Below, piece by piece: positions 59,731 through 64,000 of a stretch of 64,000 nt of DNA (positions are counted from its first letter, which is position 1; the number at the start of each line of letters is the position of its first letter). The stretch is taken from contig JAAEQD010000402.1 of the NCBI GenBank assembly GCA_024231855.1, forward strand, positions 62,001-126,000. The letters are read 5' to 3'. A program made the translations under genes and the position numbers. The notes under the pieces are model-generated. The model did not search any database, was not told the origin of the DNA, and was given only the letters and a program-made list of their open reading frames with translations. This DNA comes from Candidatus Zixiibacteriota bacterium. GTDB lineage: Bacteria > Zixibacteria > MSB-5A5 > UBA10806 > 4484-95.

Positions 59731-61026
59731 ATGAGTAACCCGCTTTCAAAAATAAGTGTCGACGATGTAAGCGCGGTATTTAAGCGAGTCCAGAAGGACG
59801 ATTTGATTGCCGGCGATGATACATCGCTGTTGTTTTATGATCTGTCTCGTCTATCCGGCAGAATAAGCAATCTGATCGATCTGTTCCCCGATTCGACATT
59901 GCATGCAGTCGCGGTTAAAGCGAATCCACTGGCGAAAATACTTGGGCATCTATGCCAATTAGATGTTGGCGCTGAAGTCGCCTCATTGCCTGAGCTTCTT
60001 TTAGCCGAAAGTACCGGATTTCGATCGGAAAAAATAGTCTTTGATTCCCCGGCTAAAACTATTGAAGAGCTTGAATACGCTCTGAAAAAGGGGATCCATA
60101 TTAATATCGATTCATTTTCTGAATTGGAGCGAATCGCCGAATTAAAAACGCGAATTCAATCGCGAAGCAGTATTGGCATTAGGTTGAATCCACAGGTAGG
60201 CATGGGAAAAATCGCGGCCACAAGCGTAGCCGGTGAATATTCGAAATTCGGTATTTCCCTGAAAGAAAATAGCGAAGCGTTGATCGAAACATTTCTCAAA
60301 CACGACTGGCTTAACGGTATTCATCTCCATATCGGCTCGCAAGGATGTAGTTTGGAGATGTTGATTAAGGGAATCGAGACGGTTTATGAATTCGTTGTCG
60401 AGGTAAACACGCGCTTAAAAAGCCGAAATGCCGGTCATAGAATAAATATTTTCGATATCGGCGGCGGCCTGCCCGTATCATACAGGCAGGGCGATGAAAC
60501 GATAAGTATGAAAATATATCGAGATAGTATTAAACGGAGATTCCCCGAATTGTTTTCCGATAAATTCAAGTTGATAACCGAATTCGGCCGGTATATTCAT
60601 GCTAATGCCGGATGGGTTGCCGCCCGGGTTGAATATGTTAAGGAAACGGCTGGCATAAAAACCGCTATGATTCATGTCGGGGCTGATATGTTCGTCCGAG
60701 AATGCTACAACCCCGATGACTGGCATCATGATATTTCGGTCATTGATAGCCGGGGTAATATCAAATCAGGTAACGGTGAAACTTATGCCGTGGCCGGACC
60801 CCTCTGCTTTGCCGGAGATATAATTGCCCGCGAAGCCAAATTACCGCTAATTGAGGAGGGCGATTATTTGATAATCCATGATGCCGGGGCGTATACGTTA
60901 AGCATGTGGTCGAGATACAACAGCCGTCAACCCCCCAAAGTTATTGGCTATCATGATAATGGCGAAGCAATTGAAGTGCTGAAAAAGCGAGAGGAAGCCG
61001 AAAAAACAATTAACTTTTGGGATTGA
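59731..61026 (+). CDS. PLP-dependent decarboxylase, DAP/Orn/Arg group (fold type III)
   Basis: Cytoplasmic PLP enzyme of 431 residues of the diaminopimelate/ornithine decarboxylase group. The PLP-binding Lys is in VAVKANPL, IGIRLNPQVG and SKFGISLKE follow, the HIGSQG and DIGGGLPV motifs bind phosphate, and HDAGAYTLSMWSRYNSRQ is near the end. In LysA the Cys motif reads CESGD; here it is LCFAGD, and Trp follows AYTLSM. This suggests a substrate other than meso-diaminopimelate, so lysA is not assigned. It stands between the methyltransferase and a Mop gene, each with its own spacing. Confidence 0.85.
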   Translation: MSNPLSKISVDDVSAVFKRVQKDDLIAGDDTSLLFYDLSRLSGRISNLIDLFPDSTLHAVAVKANPLAKILGHLCQLDVGAEVASLPELLLAESTGFRSEKIVFDSPAKTIEELEYALKKGIHINIDSFSELERIAELKTRIQSRSSIGIRLNPQVGMGKIAATSVAGEYSKFGISLKENSEALIETFLKHDWLNGIHLHIGSQGCSLEMLIKGIETVYEFVVEVNTRLKSRNAGHRINIFDIGGGLPVSYRQGDETISMKIYRDSIKRRFPELFSDKFKLITEFGRYIHANAGWVAARVEYVKETAGIKTAMIHVGADMFVRECYNPDDWHHDISVIDSRGNIKSGNGETYAVAGPLCFAGDIIAREAKLPLIEEGDYLIIHDAGAYTLSMWSRYNSRQPPKVIGYHDNGEAIEVLKKREEAEKTINFWD

Positions 61027-61087
61027 TTTTCGGTTCATTGAAGTTACTATAGCAAAATCGCGATAATTCAATCGCGAAGGAGGAACC

Positions 61088-61297
61088 ATGAAATTCGGCG
61101 CAAGAAACCAGTTGGCCGGTAAAGTAGTTAACATCAAAAAGGGCGATGTTATGTGTCAGGTACGCCTCGATGTTGCCGATGGGGCGACGATGAATTCGGT
61201 AATGACCATGGAATCATTGACTGATTTGGGAATTAAAGAGGGCGATACCGTAAAAGTTGTGGTTAAGGCGATAAATGTTTTACTGGTGAAAGATTAG
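61088..61297 (+). CDS. Mop-like molybdenum-pterin/molybdate-binding protein
   Basis: Single TOBE (Mop) domain of 69 residues. The signature KFGARNQLAGKVVNIKKGDV is followed by VRLDVADGATMNSVMT, ESLTDLGIKEGDTVKVVVKAINVLL. Such proteins oligomerise to store or buffer molybdate or tungstate. AAGGAGG lies six bases before the ATG. No molybdate transporter or molybdoenzyme is in the window. Confidence 0.93.
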   Translation: MKFGARNQLAGKVVNIKKGDVMCQVRLDVADGATMNSVMTMESLTDLGIKEGDTVKVVVKAINVLLVKD

Positions 61298-61363
61298 TAT
61301 TACCGAATCTGTAAATGCAGGAACTCCCGCCGAATCTGAAAGTATTGTTACGGGTTTAATCTT

Positions 61364-63292
61364 ATGAGTGACAAAATCAATGAATTAGAAAAAAAGCTGC
61401 AAGGATTGATTGATTCCGGTGATGAATCCGCCTTGAGAATAGACCTGCAAAACAGGCTGGCCGAAAATATCGTGATTAACCAGCCGAAGCGGGCTTTAGA
61501 GCTTTCATCACAATCGAACGAATTATCCGAAAAGAATTCTTATGATGAGGGTTACGCCTATAGCCTGGCTTTGATGGGTTTCTCTTGTTATATGATGTCG
61601 GACCATGAAAGCGCTATGACCAAGCTGATCAAAGCCAAGTCGCTGGTTGAAGAAGCGGGTAAAATTATTCCCAGAGCGCGAATTCTTCAACTGCTGGCCG
61701 CCGTTCAACTAAGCCTGGGCAATTACGATCAGGCTCTCGAATACGCCTTTTCCGCTTTGAGAACTTTTAGAGAAACAGATGATCGGTTATCCGAGGCCTG
61801 GATGCTTCATGGAATAGGCAATGCTTATCATGATTTCGGCGATTACGAAAGATCACTGGAGTATTATACCAAAAGCCTGGATGCTTTCGAGGGCCTGGAG
61901 GAATCGCTCAGGAAAATCCTCGGCGCCGCCAGAGCCTTGAATGGACTGGGTTCGGTATATCAAACGCTTGGCCAGTATGATAAGGCGCGTGAATATCACC
62001 TGAAATGCCTCGATATATTTAAGAAGAATGGCAATAAAATAGGCGAGGCCAGGGCTTTGAATGATTTGGGCGTCAATTGCCAGGAGAAGGGCCACTTTGA
62101 CCATGCTATCGACTATCATACCAAAAGTCTGAAACTTCGCCGGGAGGTCGGTAACCGTCAAGCCCAGAGCACCAGCCTGATAAACCTCGGGAAAGTTTAT
62201 ATAAAGCAAAATATTCCCGATGACGCTTTGACGGTCTTGAATCAAGCGCTGGATATAGCCGGTCAAATTAAAGCCAAACCGCGAATCTATCAATCTCATG
62301 AGGCGCTGGCGGAGGCTTATGAGCTTAGAGGTGATCTGGTCCGGGCGTTGGAACATCACAAACAGTTTCATCGAATCAGGGATGAAGTAATCGGGGAGGA
62401 ATCCGGTTCCCGGATTAAAAATATTCAGATTGGTTTTGAGATTGAGAAAGCCGAACACGAAGCAGAAATCGAACGGCTGAAGAACGCGGAACTGGCCGAG
62501 AAAAACGGACAGCTCGAGGATCTACTGGCCGATTTAAAGACGACCCAGGGTCAACTTGTGCAGGCTGAGAAAATGGCATCCCTGGGAGCGCTGGTAGCCG
62601 GTGTCGTGCATGAACTGAACAATCCACTCGGGGCGATCAACAGCGCTGCCGATGTTTCCCGCCGATGTATAAATAACATTATCGAAGCGTTCAAGGTTTT
62701 GCTGGTACCAGACGATATGAACCAGGCTGAATCGTTGCGGAGATTTCTGAGTATCCTGGAGGAAAGTAATCAGACTACTATTACCGCCAGCGGCCGAATC
62801 ACCAAAATCGTCAATAGCCTCAAAAGCTTTGCCCGCGTGGATGAGGCATCCTACCAGAAGACCGATATTCATCTGGGTCTGGAAAGCGTCCTGGTTTTAC
62901 TTGAAAGCAGTTTCCGCGAAAAGATCGAGGTTTTTCGAGAATTCGGAGATATTCCCCAAATCGCTTGTTATCCCGGTGAATTGAATCAGGTTTTTATGAA
63001 CCTGTTAACGAACGCGGCCCAGGCTATCAAAGGCAAAGGCACGATTACGATCGAAACATCCACCGATAACGGACATCTACGTATCAGGATAGCCGATACC
63101 GGTACAGGTATAACTCCGCAACAGATGGTACATCTTTTTGAACCAGGATTCACCCGCGGCGAATCGAGGATCAAGGCCGGCCTGGGTCTGTTTGCCAGCT
63201 ATAATATAATCCAGAAACATCAAGGACGGATAGAGGTCGACAGCCAGCCCGGAAAAGGTTCAACTTTCACTATTGTACTTCCCACCCAATAA
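61364..63292 (+). CDS. TPR-repeat sensor histidine kinase
   Basis: Cytoplasmic histidine kinase of 642 residues. Residues ~30-340 contain six or more TPR units (YDQALEYAFSALRTF, YERSLEYYTKSLDAF, YDKAREYHLKCLDIF, HFDHAIDYHTKSLKLR). A coiled coil lies at about 360-405 and the H-box at VVHELNNPLGA (about 420). N-, G1- and G2-boxes are NLLTNAAQAI, IADTGTGITP and GLGLFASYNII. No membrane segment or receiver is present, so it likely senses through protein contacts. The cognate response regulator is not visible in the window. Confidence 0.93.
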   Translation: MSDKINELEKKLQGLIDSGDESALRIDLQNRLAENIVINQPKRALELSSQSNELSEKNSYDEGYAYSLALMGFSCYMMSDHESAMTKLIKAKSLVEEAGKIIPRARILQLLAAVQLSLGNYDQALEYAFSALRTFRETDDRLSEAWMLHGIGNAYHDFGDYERSLEYYTKSLDAFEGLEESLRKILGAARALNGLGSVYQTLGQYDKAREYHLKCLDIFKKNGNKIGEARALNDLGVNCQEKGHFDHAIDYHTKSLKLRREVGNRQAQSTSLINLGKVYIKQNIPDDALTVLNQALDIAGQIKAKPRIYQSHEALAEAYELRGDLVRALEHHKQFHRIRDEVIGEESGSRIKNIQIGFEIEKAEHEAEIERLKNAELAEKNGQLEDLLADLKTTQGQLVQAEKMASLGALVAGVVHELNNPLGAINSAADVSRRCINNIIEAFKVLLVPDDMNQAESLRRFLSILEESNQTTITASGRITKIVNSLKSFARVDEASYQKTDIHLGLESVLVLLESSFREKIEVFREFGDIPQIACYPGELNQVFMNLLTNAAQAIKGKGTITIETSTDNGHLRIRIADTGTGITPQQMVHLFEPGFTRGESRIKAGLGLFASYNIIQKHQGRIEVDSQPGKGSTFTIVLPTQ

Positions 63293-63331
63293 TGTATATT
63301 ATAGGAGCGTACTTAGTGGGCAGGGGAAATT

Positions 63332-64000
63332 ATGAAATACGGCAGTCAATCCGAAGTCGGTAGAATTAAAAGCATACTTATCAAACATCCCCGGGATGCT
63401 TATAAAAGTCCTGAAAATATCGATAGCCAATGGCCCGATCTAAACTATACCGCCGCTCCAGATTATGAAAAAGCCCTCGCGGATTATGAAAAATTCGAGG
63501 ACTTGATCAAGAAAATCACATCTGATATACATTACCTCCCCCAAAACGAGAACGCTGGACTTGATTCGGTCTATACCCACGATCCGGTCGTGATCACCGA
63601 TCATGGCGCGATCCTTTGTAATATGGGCAAAGCCGCGAGATCAGGCGAACCATCGGCGACCGGCGATTATCTTGATAAATCCGGTGTTCCTATACTTGGC
63701 GAGATTAACGGCGAGGGGCGGCTCGAGGGCGGTGATATTGTCTGGCTGGATCAGAAAACGTTGGTTGTCGGGCAGGGCTACCGTACTAATGCCGATGGGA
63801 TAGATCAGTTAAGAAAGCTTACCGGGGAATTTGTGGAAGATTTCATCGTAGTACCGTTGCCCCATTGGCACGGACCCGATGAGTGCCTTCACCTGATGTC
63901 GTTTATCAGCCCAATCGATTACGACCTGGCGGTAGTATATTCCCGGCTGATGCCCGTGCCGTTCCGTCAATACTTGCTTAATCGGGGTATCAAGCTGATT
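63332..64000 (+). CDS. Dimethylargininase/arginine-deiminase-like amidinohydrolase (3' end cut)
   Basis: Reading runs from ATG at 63332 (AGGGG six bases upstream) to the window edge, 223 codons without a stop. The family motifs are seen: KYGSQSEVGRIKSILIKHP, YTHDPVVITDHGAIL, NMGKAARSGEP, GEGRLEGGDIVW (catalytic Glu region) and PHWHGPDECLHLMSF (catalytic His). The nucleophilic Cys should lie in the missing C-terminus. The group includes DDAH, arginine deiminase and amidinotransferases. The preserved LEGGD and HGPDECLHL parts favour a DDAH-like hydrolase; the substrate is not proven. Confidence 0.85.
   Translation, partial: MKYGSQSEVGRIKSILIKHPRDAYKSPENIDSQWPDLNYTAAPDYEKALADYEKFEDLIKKITSDIHYLPQNENAGLDSVYTHDPVVITDHGAILCNMGKAARSGEPSATGDYLDKSGVPILGEINGEGRLEGGDIVWLDQKTLVVGQGYRTNADGIDQLRKLTGEFVEDFIVVPLPHWHGPDECLHLMSFISPIDYDLAVVYSRLMPVPFRQYLLNRGIKLI

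Overview
The window looks like chromosome of an uncultivated FCB-group bacterium, with candidate phylum Zixibacteria or a close relative as my best guess. This is inferred from four large exported proteins that end in the FlgD-like/Por-type C-terminal sorting domain (NYPNPFN ... GIYFYR ... MKMLLxK), a giant Cys-rich exported protein ending in dockerin-type repeats, DUF5916 and YfbK-type proteins, and mid-GC housekeeping genes. No 16S rRNA is present, so the taxon is unproven.

Layout. 0-6.3 kb: saccharopine-dehydrogenase-family gene, exported beta-helix protein, cyclopropane fatty acid synthase and an exported subtilase, separated by related intergenic repeats. About 6.4-17.9 kb: a strikingly AT-rich accessory island. 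It holds two small peptide genes reading left, and reading right a cupin-HTH-cupin protein, a HAD-IIIC/FkbH-GNAT-methyltransferase fusion and a complete CUT1-type ABC importer. It ends in small membrane proteins, a 5'-truncated Mrr nuclease and an HTH-gene fragment. 18-27.6 kb: exported SBBP-repeat protein, tRNA-Asn with a decayed second copy, then a strong promoter and a highly structured 5' leader in front of a ~1,986-residue Cys-rich/dockerin protein. 27.7-40.4 kb: acetyl-CoA synthetase, PKD-subtilase, Rho, SlyD-like FKBP, a paired active/inactive M16 peptidase operon and an HD-GYP protein. 40.5-45.6 kb: leftward MacAB-like ABC operon ending in a DppA-type D-aminopeptidase. 45.8-53.2 kb: two PilZ proteins, a truncated and a full-length carboxypeptidase-regulatory/VWA protein, an outer-membrane protein and a DUF5916 protein. 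53.4-64 kb: a tightly packed rightward run (GNAT, SH3, phosphoribosyltransferase, membrane protein, polysaccharide deacetylase, TrmO-like), then a lipoprotein, BaiN-like flavoprotein, O-methyltransferase, PLP decarboxylase, Mop protein, TPR-histidine kinase and a dimethylargininase-like gene cut by the window edge.

The best candidates for something undescribed are the AT-rich island operon (7.1-16.1 kb), the three-way-junction leader RNA at 21.23-21.39 kb, and the promoter-bearing repeat family (TTGACA-N16-TATATT) in front of genes in the exported-protein cluster, one copy of which abuts tRNA-Asn. All functional statements rest on reading motifs by eye; no database search was run.
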